Positions 56,598 through 64,000 of a stretch of DNA of 64,000 bases are shown here, piece after piece; the first letter of the stretch is position 1, and every line of letters starts with the position of its first letter. The notes under the pieces were generated by a model that worked only from the letters and a program-made list of their open reading frames with translations, searched no databases and had not been told where the DNA came from. Source of the DNA: Burkholderiales bacterium (GTDB lineage Bacteria > Pseudomonadota > Gammaproteobacteria > Burkholderiales > SG8-41). The DNA lies in NCBI GenBank assembly GCA_030683105.1, contig JAUXMZ010000066.1, positions 18,904 through 82,903 on the forward strand, in the 5' to 3' direction. The position numbers and the translations under genes are program-made.

Positions 56598-56603
56598 AAA
56601 CCA

Positions 56604-56722
56604 TTGCCACAGAGAACACAGAGAACACAGAGAAGTTCCAAGCCGATTTTTTGATTTTCTCTGTGTACCCCGCAAGGGGGTATTGAAAAGAATCCTCTGT
56701 GCTCACTGTGGCTATTCTTTGG
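56604..56722 (-). repeat. dispersed repeat copy with hairpin, between leuD and leuB
   Basis: CCACAGAGAACACAGAGAAC on the left faces CTCTGTGCTCACTGTGGC on the right. Between them, in minus orientation, is GATTCTTTTCAA plus the hairpin TACCCC-CTTGC-GGGGTA (56666–56682). It sits inside the leu operon, 8 nt before leuB. Confidence 0.85.
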
Positions 56723-56730
56723 AATTTTGC

Positions 56731-57795
56731 ATGAAAATCGCAGTATTGGCCGGCGACGGCATCGGCCCCGAAATCATGGCCCAGGCGCTCAAGGTATTGC
56801 GCGCGCTGGGAAAAGACGGACTCAAACTGGAGCTCGAAGAAGCGCCATTTGGCGGGGCGGGGTATGACGCTCATGGCGACCCGCTGCCGGACGTTACGCT
56901 GAAGCTGGCGCGTGAAGCCGAGGCGGTGATGTGCGGCTCGGTCGGCGGGCCCAAATATGATGCGCTGCCGCGGCCGCAGCGACCGGAGCAGGGGCTGTTG
57001 CGCATACGCAAGGCGCTGGGGTTATTTGCCAACCTGCGGCCTGCGCTGCTTTATCCGGAACTCGTCGGGGCGTCCACGCTCAAACCTGAAGTGGTGTCGG
57101 GGCTGGACATCATGATCGTGCGGGAACTCACCGGCGATATTTATTTTGGCGAACCCCGCGGCCGCCGCACCAACGCCGCCGGCGAGCGCGAAGGCTACGA
57201 CACCATGCACTATGCCGAGTCCGAAATCGTGCGTATTGTCGAAGTCGGTTTTCAGACGGCGCTCAAGCGCAACAAAAAGCTGTGCTCGGTGGACAAGGAA
57301 AACGTGCTGGAAACCAGCCGCTTGTGGCGTGAAGTGGTGACCGGCCTGGGGAAAAAATACCCGCAGGTCGAGTTGTCCCATATGTATGTCGACAATGCCG
57401 CAATGCAGCTGGTGCGCAATCCCAAGCAGTTTGACGTCATGGTGACCGGCAATATGTTCGGGGATATCCTGTCTGATGCGGCTTCCATGCTGACCGGTTC
57501 CATAGGCATGCTGCCTTCGGCGTCGCTGGATGCCACAGGCAAGGGGCTATATGAACCGATACACGGCTCGGCTCCCGATATCGCAGGCAAAAACATTGCC
57601 AATCCGCTGGCGACCATCCTGTCGTCAGCGATGATGATGCGGTATACGTTTAACCAGGATAAGTGGGCGCAGCGGATCGAAGCGGCAGTCAAGCGCGTGC
57701 TGGCGCAGGGTTACCGCACGGCGGACATCTACGAGGCCGGCACCCAAAAACTCGGCACGCAGGAAATGGGCGACGCGGTAGTCGCGGCGCTTTAG
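56731..57795 (+). CDS. leuB: 3-isopropylmalate dehydrogenase
   Basis: A 354-aa NAD-dependent decarboxylating dehydrogenase giving 2-oxoisocaproate. Signatures are [16 protein letters not shown], the substrate Arg segment [15 protein letters not shown], and [26 protein letters not shown] with the metal-binding Asp residues. I start at the ATG that gives the family N-terminus; the frame continues upstream through the repeat. The repeat between leuD and leuB leaves no obvious Shine-Dalgarno other than GGAATTTTGC. Confidence 0.97.
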   Translation: MKIAVLAGDGIGPEIMAQALKVLRALGKDGLKLELEEAPFGGAGYDAHGDPLPDVTLKLAREAEAVMCGSVGGPKYDALPRPQRPEQGLLRIRKALGLFANLRPALLYPELVGASTLKPEVVSGLDIMIVRELTGDIYFGEPRGRRTNAAGEREGYDTMHYAESEIVRIVEVGFQTALKRNKKLCSVDKENVLETSRLWREVVTGLGKKYPQVELSHMYVDNAAMQLVRNPKQFDVMVTGNMFGDILSDAASMLTGSIGMLPSASLDATGKGLYEPIHGSAPDIAGKNIANPLATILSSAMMMRYTFNQDKWAQRIEAAVKRVLAQGYRTADIYEAGTQKLGTQEMGDAVVAAL

Positions 57796-57798
57796 AAC

Positions 57799-57861
57799 GG
57801 TGAAGGGTGAACGGTGAAGGGTGAAGGGTGAAGGGTGAAGAGTGAAGAGTGAAGGGTGAAG
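57799..57861 (+). repeat. heptanucleotide array between leuB and asd
   Basis: Nine tandem 7-nt units of the form GGTGAAG, with one GGTGAAC and two AGTGAAG variants, starting 3 nt after the leuB stop. A copy-number-variable locus is likely. Confidence 0.92.
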
Positions 57862-57938
57862 GGAAACCTCGGGTTTTTCCGCATTTTGGACTCTGAAAGC
57901 TTGTTAGAATCAGGTTATTGATCTTAAAGGTAATTGTT

Positions 57939-59108
57939 ATGAAAAAAGTAGGCTTGATCGGGTGGCGCGGCATGGTCGGTTCGGTGCTCATGCAGCGCAT
58001 GCAGGCGGAGCGTGACTTCGACCTTATCGACCCCGTGTTCTTTTCGACCTCGCAGGCGGGCGGCAAAGGCCCGGCCATAGGCAGGAACACGCCTGCCGTG
58101 AAGGATGCGCGCAATATCGATGAACTCGTCGCGCAGGACATCCTGATTTCATGTCAGGGCGGGGACTACACTAACGAGATCTACCCGAAATTGCGCGCCG
58201 CCGGCTGGAACGGCTTCTGGATAGACGCGGCTTCGGCGCTGCGCATGGAAAAAGATGCGGTAATCATCCTCGATCCGGTCAATATGGATGTGATCAAAGA
58301 CGCTCTTGCCAAGGGGGTCAGGAATTACATCGGCGGTAACTGTACTGTGAGTCTGATGCTGATGGCCATGGCCGGCTTGTTCAAGGCGGGCCTGGTCGAG
58401 TGGATGACAGCGATGACTTACCAGGCGGCATCCGGCGCCGGTGCCCAGAACATGCGCGAACTGGTGCAGCAGATGGGCGCGGTCCACGATTCAGCCCGGC
58501 GCCTGCTCGAAGATCCGGCTTCGGCCATCCTCGATCTTGACCAGACGGTTGCCGACACGCTGCGCCGCAAGGATTTCCCGGCGGAGAATTTCGGTTATCC
58601 GCTGGCGGGCAGCCTGCTGCCGTGGATCGACAAGGATCTGGGCAACGGCCAGAGCCGCGAGGAATGGAAAGGAATGGCGGAGACCAACAAAATCCTGGGG
58701 TGCGGCACAAATCCGATCCCGGTAGACGGTATCTGCGTGCGCATCGGCGCCATGCGCTGCCACAGCCAGGCTTTGACCGTGAAACTCACGCGCGACGTGC
58801 CGCTGCCTGAAATCGAGAATCTGCTGGCAGCGGCCAACGATTGGGTGAAAGTGGTACCCAATCAGCGCGATGCTACGCTCAAGGCACTCACCCCTGCTGC
58901 CGTGACGGGTACGTTGTCGGTGCCGGTCGGGCGGTTGCGCAAGCTGCACATGGGCGGGGAATATCTTTCCGCTTTTACCGTAGGTGACCAGTTGCTGTGG
59001 GGGGCCGCCGAACCGTTGCGCCGCATGCTGCGCATAGTGCTGGAGGCCGACAGCGCACGGGTGGCCCCGGCGGCGCTTTCTCGATCGTCTTCCGCGATAA
59101 GGGCCTGA
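57939..59108 (+). CDS. asd: aspartate-semialdehyde dehydrogenase
   Basis: A 389-aa NADPH-dependent enzyme making aspartate semialdehyde for lysine/DAP, threonine and methionine. It has [20 protein letters not shown] (nucleotide-binding start), the catalytic Cys in [16 protein letters not shown] and the conserved [11 protein letters not shown]. This is the Gram-negative form. The ATG with AAAGG 7–8 nt upstream is preferred to an earlier in-frame codon. Confidence 0.96.
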   Translation: MKKVGLIGWRGMVGSVLMQRMQAERDFDLIDPVFFSTSQAGGKGPAIGRNTPAVKDARNIDELVAQDILISCQGGDYTNEIYPKLRAAGWNGFWIDAASALRMEKDAVIILDPVNMDVIKDALAKGVRNYIGGNCTVSLMLMAMAGLFKAGLVEWMTAMTYQAASGAGAQNMRELVQQMGAVHDSARRLLEDPASAILDLDQTVADTLRRKDFPAENFGYPLAGSLLPWIDKDLGNGQSREEWKGMAETNKILGCGTNPIPVDGICVRIGAMRCHSQALTVKLTRDVPLPEIENLLAAANDWVKVVPNQRDATLKALTPAAVTGTLSVPVGRLRKLHMGGEYLSAFTVGDQLLWGAAEPLRRMLRIVLEADSARVAPAALSRSSSAIRA

Positions 59109-59232
59109 GGGGTCAGAGTGCTGCTGCAACCCGCCTGAACCGGCGTTTTCAGCACAATGTCATGACAGTGACAGACTCGGCCTAACTTGCTGAAATTTGA
59201 TTAAAAATAGTCGCATCAGAGCATTACATTAG

Positions 59233-59272
59233 AGCTAATATTAGCTTGCATGGCTAACTATTTGATGTTAGC
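59233..59272. promoter_or_regulatory. two inverted repeats upstream of fimV
   Basis: A perfect 14-bp palindrome AGCTAATATTAGCT (59233–59246) and, 6 nt on, GCTAAC…GTTAGC with an 8-nt spacer (59253–59272). Both share GCTAA/TTAGC half-sites. The second contains TAACTATTTGAT, related to the AT-rich intergenic 15-mer. Confidence 0.5.
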
Positions 59273-59308
59273 TTTATATTCCATAAAAAAAGACCTGAGG
59301 GTGGCGTT

Positions 59309-61876
59309 GTGCGTGATATCACTCTAAGACAATGGGCCCTGGCAGTTTTCATACTGCTGACGCCCTGGGTTGCAGAAGCGGCCGGGCTGGGGAGGCTCAC
59401 CGTTTTGTCGTCGCTGGGTCAACCGCTGCAGGCGGAAATCGATTTGGTCTCGGTGGAAAAGGACGAACTTGCCACCCTGTCCGCTCGCCTTGCTTCGCCC
59501 GATGCCTACAAACAAGCCAACCTGCAATATGGTTCGGCGCTGGTCGGCCTGCGCCTGAGCATTGAAAAGCGGCCTAACGGCCAGCTCTACATCAAAATTA
59601 CATCCAACCGTTCGGTCAACGAGCCTTTTATTGATCTTCTGGTCGAGATCAACTGGGCGTCCGGGCGTATTACGCGCGAATATACGGGACTGATTGATCC
59701 GCCGGGATTCGCCCCTGTGCCCGTTCCTCCCGCACCGGTGGCCTTGCCCGAAACCCGTCCGGCGCCGGCGCTTGAAGCGCCCGCAGTCGCGATTGCCCCC
59801 CCGGCCGCAAGGAGGCCTGCCGTTACAGCGCCTGTAGCAACGGGTGGCAAAGAATACGGCCCCATCAAGCGCGGTGAAACGCTGTACAAGATTGCCGGCA
59901 GCATGAAACCCGAAGGCGTGACGCTGGAACAGATGTTGGCGGGGTTGTACCGCACGAATCCTGACGCGTTTTCCCGGAACATGAACCGCATGAAAACCGG
60001 GAAAATCCTGCGCGTGCCGGAAAAAGAGGACCTGGCGGCAGTGCCGCAGTCTGAAGCGGTCAAAGAAGTGCGGGTGCAGGCAGCAGACTGGAATGCGTAT
60101 CGGCGAAAACTCGCCGATTCCGCTGGCATGGCACCGGAGTCGCGGCCTGCTGCGCGTGGCAAGATCACGACCAAGGTCGAAGACCGTGCGGCTGCGGGTG
60201 AGGTAAAAGAAGTGGTGCGGCTGTCCAAGGGTGAGCCGCCTAAAGGGACGGCCGGGGCGGGCGCCAAATCGAGCGCAGCTGACCGCGTGCGCACTCTGGA
60301 AGAAGAGGCGATTGCGCGGGACAAAGCATTGTCCGAGGCGAATGAGCGCATCGCCCAGCTGGAAAAAAACCTCAAAGACATGCAGCAATTGCTCGCGATC
60401 AAGAGTCCGGGCATGGCGGACGCTCAGCAGAAAGCGGCAGGGCCAACGCCGGAAGCGGCTAAACCTGCGCCCAAACCTGTTCCGGAAGCGCCTAAATCCG
60501 AGCCCAAGCCGGATGTCGCAGCTGCCAAGCCCGAACCGGATAAACCGGCGGCGGAAACCGCAGTAGCAGGAGCGAAGAAGGAAGAAACGGCAGCTGCTGC
60601 TCCGGCGCCGGCTACGGAAGTGAAGGTCGAGCCGCCAAAACCGAAGCCGAAACCCATGCCCAAGCCGGTTCCGCCGCCGCCTGAGCCCGATGTGATGGAC
60701 ATGGTTATGGACAATCTGCCGCTGGTGGGCGGAGTCGTGCTGCTGCTAGGCGGGCTCGGCTTCTGGATGGTGCGTCGCCGCCGTTCCCAGGCTGGGGAAG
60801 AAACAGGGGACGAGGTGCAGGAGGTGGCGCCTTCCCTGATGGCATCGGGCGCAGGAATGGCCGTATCTGATGCGTTTAAAACTGCCTCTGCCACGGCGGC
60901 TGAACCGACGATGGCTGGCCCCACGGCTGACGAAGTGGATCCGCTGGCTGAAGCCGAGGTCTATATCGCTTATGGCCGAGACACGCAGGCTGAGGAAATC
61001 CTCAAGGAGGCGCTCGGCAAAAATCCCGCGCGCGAGGACGTTCAACTCAAGCTTCTCGAGATTTATGCGGCGCGCAAGGACAAGACTGCGTTTAATCGGA
61101 GCGCCGAAACTTTCAGTAAGCTCGTCGGTGGCGACAGTGAGAGCTGGCTGAAGGTTGCGGCCATGGGTTACGCACTCGACCCCGGCAGGAAAATGTATGC
61201 CGCAGGCCAGAGCGCTGCACCAGATGCCGCACCGCCTGAGCCGGTACCCGCGTCGGATCTTGATTTCGACCTTGGCCATTCGACAGGCGCAACGTCTACC
61301 GATATCTCGTTTGATCCGCTCGTCGCCGACAAGGCCGATATGGCACACACATCGGTGATGGACCGGGGCGAGATGCGCGCGATGGCTGGTGAAGCAAATG
61401 AAAAGCCGGGTGAAGAGACCATCGTGCCGATGATGCCGGATTTCACGCTTGAAATTCCGGAAGCAGGCGCTACGTCTCAAACGGATGTTTCCTTCGATGC
61501 CCATACGCCTGACGGAACCGGCAGCAACATCGATTTCAATATCGAATTGCCCAGGGACGACACGGCGTCCGAACAGACTTTCGTGGACGTTACAGGCGCG
61601 AAAAAGACCGGGGACTCCGACGCCGGTCTGGATTTCAAGATTGATATGGACGGCATCAATCTGAATCTGGATGACAAACCAGAAGCGGTGCCGGCGACTG
61701 AGGAAGGCGATAAAGACGCCCACTGGTACGATGTCCAGACCAAGTTCGATCTGGCAAAAGCGTATCAGGAAATGGGAGACAAGGACGGCGCCACGGAGAT
61801 TTTGCAGGAGGTGATCAAGGAAGGCGACGCCGGGCAGCAGGTTGAAGCGAAAAAACTTCTGGAAACCCTGGGCTGA
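59309..61876 (+). CDS. fimV: FimV family pilus/polarity protein
   Basis: An 855-aa inner-membrane protein starting with GTG after GAGGG. A signal peptide leads into the N-terminal FimV domain (LGRLTVLSSLGQPLQAEIDL). A LysM-type peptidoglycan-binding region lies at about 188–240 (IKRGETLYKIAG). Then come a coiled coil with Pro/Ala/Lys-rich tracts, one membrane helix (about 468–490), an acidic cytoplasmic region with a TPR-like segment near 550, and the C-terminal FimV_C motif (FDLAKAYQEMGDKDGATEIL). It supports type IV pilus assembly and polar organisation in relatives. An intrinsic terminator follows. Confidence 0.95.
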   Translation: MRDITLRQWALAVFILLTPWVAEAAGLGRLTVLSSLGQPLQAEIDLVSVEKDELATLSARLASPDAYKQANLQYGSALVGLRLSIEKRPNGQLYIKITSNRSVNEPFIDLLVEINWASGRITREYTGLIDPPGFAPVPVPPAPVALPETRPAPALEAPAVAIAPPAARRPAVTAPVATGGKEYGPIKRGETLYKIAGSMKPEGVTLEQMLAGLYRTNPDAFSRNMNRMKTGKILRVPEKEDLAAVPQSEAVKEVRVQAADWNAYRRKLADSAGMAPESRPAARGKITTKVEDRAAAGEVKEVVRLSKGEPPKGTAGAGAKSSAADRVRTLEEEAIARDKALSEANERIAQLEKNLKDMQQLLAIKSPGMADAQQKAAGPTPEAAKPAPKPVPEAPKSEPKPDVAAAKPEPDKPAAETAVAGAKKEETAAAAPAPATEVKVEPPKPKPKPMPKPVPPPPEPDVMDMVMDNLPLVGGVVLLLGGLGFWMVRRRRSQAGEETGDEVQEVAPSLMASGAGMAVSDAFKTASATAAEPTMAGPTADEVDPLAEAEVYIAYGRDTQAEEILKEALGKNPAREDVQLKLLEIYAARKDKTAFNRSAETFSKLVGGDSESWLKVAAMGYALDPGRKMYAAGQSAAPDAAPPEPVPASDLDFDLGHSTGATSTDISFDPLVADKADMAHTSVMDRGEMRAMAGEANEKPGEETIVPMMPDFTLEIPEAGATSQTDVSFDAHTPDGTGSNIDFNIELPRDDTASEQTFVDVTGAKKTGDSDAGLDFKIDMDGINLNLDDKPEAVPATEEGDKDAHWYDVQTKFDLAKAYQEMGDKDGATEILQEVIKEGDAGQQVEAKKLLETLG

Positions 61877-61901
61877 TTTTTCAGTAACAGGAGCCGGATC
61901 G

Positions 61902-61937
61902 AACCGCGGCAGCCCGGCTGTCGCGGTTTTTGTTTTT
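61902..61937 (+). terminator. intrinsic terminator after fimV
   Basis: A 12-pair stem (AACCGCG/CGCGGTT and CAGC/GCTG around one G–T pair) with a CCG loop, followed by TTTTTGTTTTT. Confidence 0.93.
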
Positions 61938-61975
61938 ATAGGGCCAAAAGCAATAGACAGGATTAAGGTGAGCGT

Positions 61976-62776
61976 GTGAGAGTTGCGCTGGGTATTGAAT
62001 ATCACGGCGGCGGTTTCTGCGGCTGGCAGACGCAGCCGGCGGCGTGCTCGGTGCAGGACAAGCTTGAACACGCGTTGGGGCAGATTGCCGGGGAGAGCAT
62101 TGCGACCATTTGCGCCGGACGCACCGATGCCGGTGTGCATGCGCTGGCGCAAGTGGTTCATTTTGATACGGCTGCGGATCGCCCGGAGTCGGCCTGGGTT
62201 CGCGGCACCAATGCCCTGCTCCCGTCTACGCTTGCGGTTACGTGGGCAACGAGGGTGGAGCCGCGATTCCATGCGCGGTATTCAGCGCTAGGCCGCAGTT
62301 ACCGCTACGTGCTGCTGAATCACGCCGTGCGGCCGGCTGCAGACCAGGGCAGAGTCGGCTGGCATCACCGGCCGCTGGCGCTCGACGCGATGCGTAGCGC
62401 GGCGCAGTTACTGATCGGGGATCATGATTTCAGCGCGTTCCGGTCTTCCGAATGCCAGGCGCGTTCGCCGGTGCGGCAACTGCGCAGCCTCGAAATTGCA
62501 CGCCGTGGTGATTATGTGATTTTTGATCTGTGCGCCAATGCGTTTTTGCACCATATGGTGCGAAATATCATTGGTTCACTGGTATATGTCGGCAATGGCA
62601 AGCATCCGCCGCAGTGGCTGGGCGAGGTGCTGGCGGGGCGCGACCGCACGCATGCGGCGCCGACGTTCGATGCGTCGGGCCTTTATCTGGCGCAGGTGGA
62701 ATACGGCGCCGAGTGGGGGTTGCCGCAGGTGTCACGTGCGCAGATGCCGCGGCTGGCGTATTTGATTGATACATGA
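61976..62776 (+). CDS. truA: tRNA pseudouridine(38–40) synthase
   Basis: A 266-aa enzyme modifying the anticodon stem of many tRNAs. The catalytic Asp51 is in CAGRTDAGVHALAQVVHFD, with the family start RVALGIEYHGGGFCGWQTQ and the C-terminal block FLHHMVRNIIGSLVYVG. It starts with GTG. The gene lies just before trpF, a common order in betaproteobacteria. Confidence 0.95.
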   Translation: MRVALGIEYHGGGFCGWQTQPAACSVQDKLEHALGQIAGESIATICAGRTDAGVHALAQVVHFDTAADRPESAWVRGTNALLPSTLAVTWATRVEPRFHARYSALGRSYRYVLLNHAVRPAADQGRVGWHHRPLALDAMRSAAQLLIGDHDFSAFRSSECQARSPVRQLRSLEIARRGDYVIFDLCANAFLHHMVRNIIGSLVYVGNGKHPPQWLGEVLAGRDRTHAAPTFDASGLYLAQVEYGAEWGLPQVSRAQMPRLAYLIDT

Positions 62777-62801
62777 GTTTTTGTTTGTAGGAGCGGACTT
62801 T

Positions 62802-63425
62802 ATGGCTACCGCAGTGAAAATATGCGGGATTACGCGCCTGGAAGATGCGCTGACCGCTGCGCGCTGCGGTGCGCATGCGATAGGTTTCGTGTTCCATAGG
62901 CCGAGTCCGCGCTATGTGATGCCGGAACATGCAGGCGCAATGATCCGGGCGCTGCCGCCGTTCGTGACGACCGTGGCGCTGTTTGTCGACGCGCAGCCGC
63001 AGCAGGTGCGCGAAACGCTGTCACAGGCGCCTGCAAACCTGCTGCAGTTTCATGGCGTCGAAACGCCTGAATATTGCCGCCAGTTCGGTTTGCCCTATAT
63101 GAAAGCGATCCGGGTCAGGGCAGGGGTGGATTTGTTACAATACGCATCCGATTATCAGGATGCCAGGGCGCTGCTGCTCGATGCATTTGTCGATGGCGTG
63201 CACGGCGGCACCGGCGCGACATTCGATTGGGCCTTGATACCGCAGGGCATGCCGTTGCCGGTGGTGCTTTCCGGCGGGCTGAACAGCGCCAATGTGACCG
63301 AGGCCATACGCAAAGTCCGGCCGTGGGCGGTCGATGTGTCGAGCGGCGTGGAAGCCGGCAAAGGCATCAAGGACGCGGCAAAAATTGCCGCGTTCATTAG
63401 AGGAGTGCGGAATGCAGATGTATGA
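62802..63425 (+). CDS. trpF: phosphoribosylanthranilate isomerase
   Basis: A 207-aa TIM-barrel enzyme of tryptophan synthesis. [20 protein letters not shown] contains the catalytic Cys, [19 protein letters not shown] is the middle signature, and [17 protein letters not shown] is the phosphate-binding end. I start at MATAVK with TAGGAG 9–10 nt upstream. It overlaps trpB by 13 nt. Confidence 0.96.
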   Translation: MATAVKICGITRLEDALTAARCGAHAIGFVFHRPSPRYVMPEHAGAMIRALPPFVTTVALFVDAQPQQVRETLSQAPANLLQFHGVETPEYCRQFGLPYMKAIRVRAGVDLLQYASDYQDARALLLDAFVDGVHGGTGATFDWALIPQGMPLPVVLSGGLNSANVTEAIRKVRPWAVDVSSGVEAGKGIKDAAKIAAFIRGVRNADV

Positions 63426-64000
63426 CCTGCCCGACACCAGAGGTCACTTCGGGCCCTATGGCGGGATATTCGTATCTGAAACGCTGATCGAGGCGCTGGA
63501 GCAGTTGAGAGACGCCTATGCGCGCTATCAGCAGGATCCGGAGTTTATCGCCGAGTTCGAATACGAGCTCAAGCATTATGTCGGCCGCCCAAGTCCGGTC
63601 TACCATGCACGGCGCTGGTCGGAGCATTTTGGCGGTGCGCAGGTGTATCTGAAGCGCGAGGACCTTAATCATACCGGTGCGCACAAAATAAACAATTGTA
63701 TCGGCCAGGCGCTGCTCGCGCGCCGTATGGGCAAGCCGCGCGTAATCGCGGAGACTGGTGCCGGCATGCACGGTGTGGCCGCAGCCACCGTTGCCGCGCG
63801 CTATGGCATGGAATGCGTGGTCTACATGGGCGCGGAAGACATCAAGCGCCAGGTGCAGAATGTCTATCGCATGAAGCTGTTGGGCGCCAGCGTGGTTTCA
63901 GTCGAGAGCGGTTCGAAGACGCTCAAGGATGCGCTCAACGAGGCGATGCGCGACTGGGTCACCAACGTCGAGAACACGTTCTACATCATAGGCACCGTCG
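63413..64000 (+). CDS. trpB: tryptophan synthase beta chain, N-terminal part
   Basis: The first 196 codons; the gene runs off the right edge. It has [15 protein letters not shown], then the PLP lysine in [10 protein letters not shown], and [18 protein letters not shown]. It condenses indole with serine in complex with TrpA. The start chosen has GAGG 8 nt upstream within the end of trpF; MYDLPD two codons on is an alternative. trpA would be expected just beyond the window. Confidence 0.97.

Overview
The window is about 62% GC chromosomal DNA from a betaproteobacterium. The order leuC–entericidin–leuD–leuB–asd–fimV–truA–trpF–trpB, the 1156-aa DnaE, the dcd/decarboxylase pair and the thyA–folA pair all fit that class. 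A Nitrosomonadales/Rhodocyclales-like host is my inference; genus cannot be called. No rRNA, tRNA or CRISPR was seen.

Layout. 1–4.7 kb: an alpha/beta hydrolase fragment, a DMT exporter and dnaE. 4.8–7.0 kb: acylphosphatase, then an ECF sigma factor with an anti-sigma factor whose C-terminal half is a DsrE-like domain, divergent from a lipoprotein made of the same domain. 7.2–15.0 kb: a hyfBCEFGI-type membrane complex whose large subunit has lost the NiFe-binding cysteines, so it is probably an energy-converting-hydrogenase-related (Ehr) module rather than a hydrogenase; a GxxExxY gene and repeats interrupt it. 15.4–20.2 kb (minus strand): metG followed by a class III cyclase with a PEGA tail, a small lipoprotein and a Ser/Thr kinase. 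20.4–24.5 kb: mrp, dcd, an Arg/Lys/Orn decarboxylase.

24.5–40.1 kb is the accessory core: two paralogous outer-membrane TPR/beta-barrel proteins resembling Slam (type 11 secretion), each followed by a FecR-domain protein carrying C-terminal barrel-like units resembling TbpB-type Slam cargo. The first cargo has one such unit; the second is a 2289-aa protein with an Ala/Thr-rich stalk and four. Two paralogous PaaK/CapK-like adenylating enzymes and a methyltransferase are interleaved. This looks like a duplicated secretion/cargo system and is my main candidate for something undescribed.

40.2–50.9 kb: folA, thyA, an M17 peptidase, a SapC-family protein, an ArsR regulator with a perfect operator palindrome ahead of an MFS–PlsC fusion, and a DUF2339–DUF3999 pair. 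51–64 kb: a 268-bp palindromic MITE-like element, aroC, a pRiA4b ORF-3 family gene, an MFS transporter, then leucine biosynthesis, asd, fimV, truA, trpF and a truncated trpB.

The genome is rich in small repeats: heptanucleotide tandem arrays (some inside coding sequence), a CACAGAG-type dispersed family, and a hairpin inside that family whose stem shows compensatory base changes between four copies.
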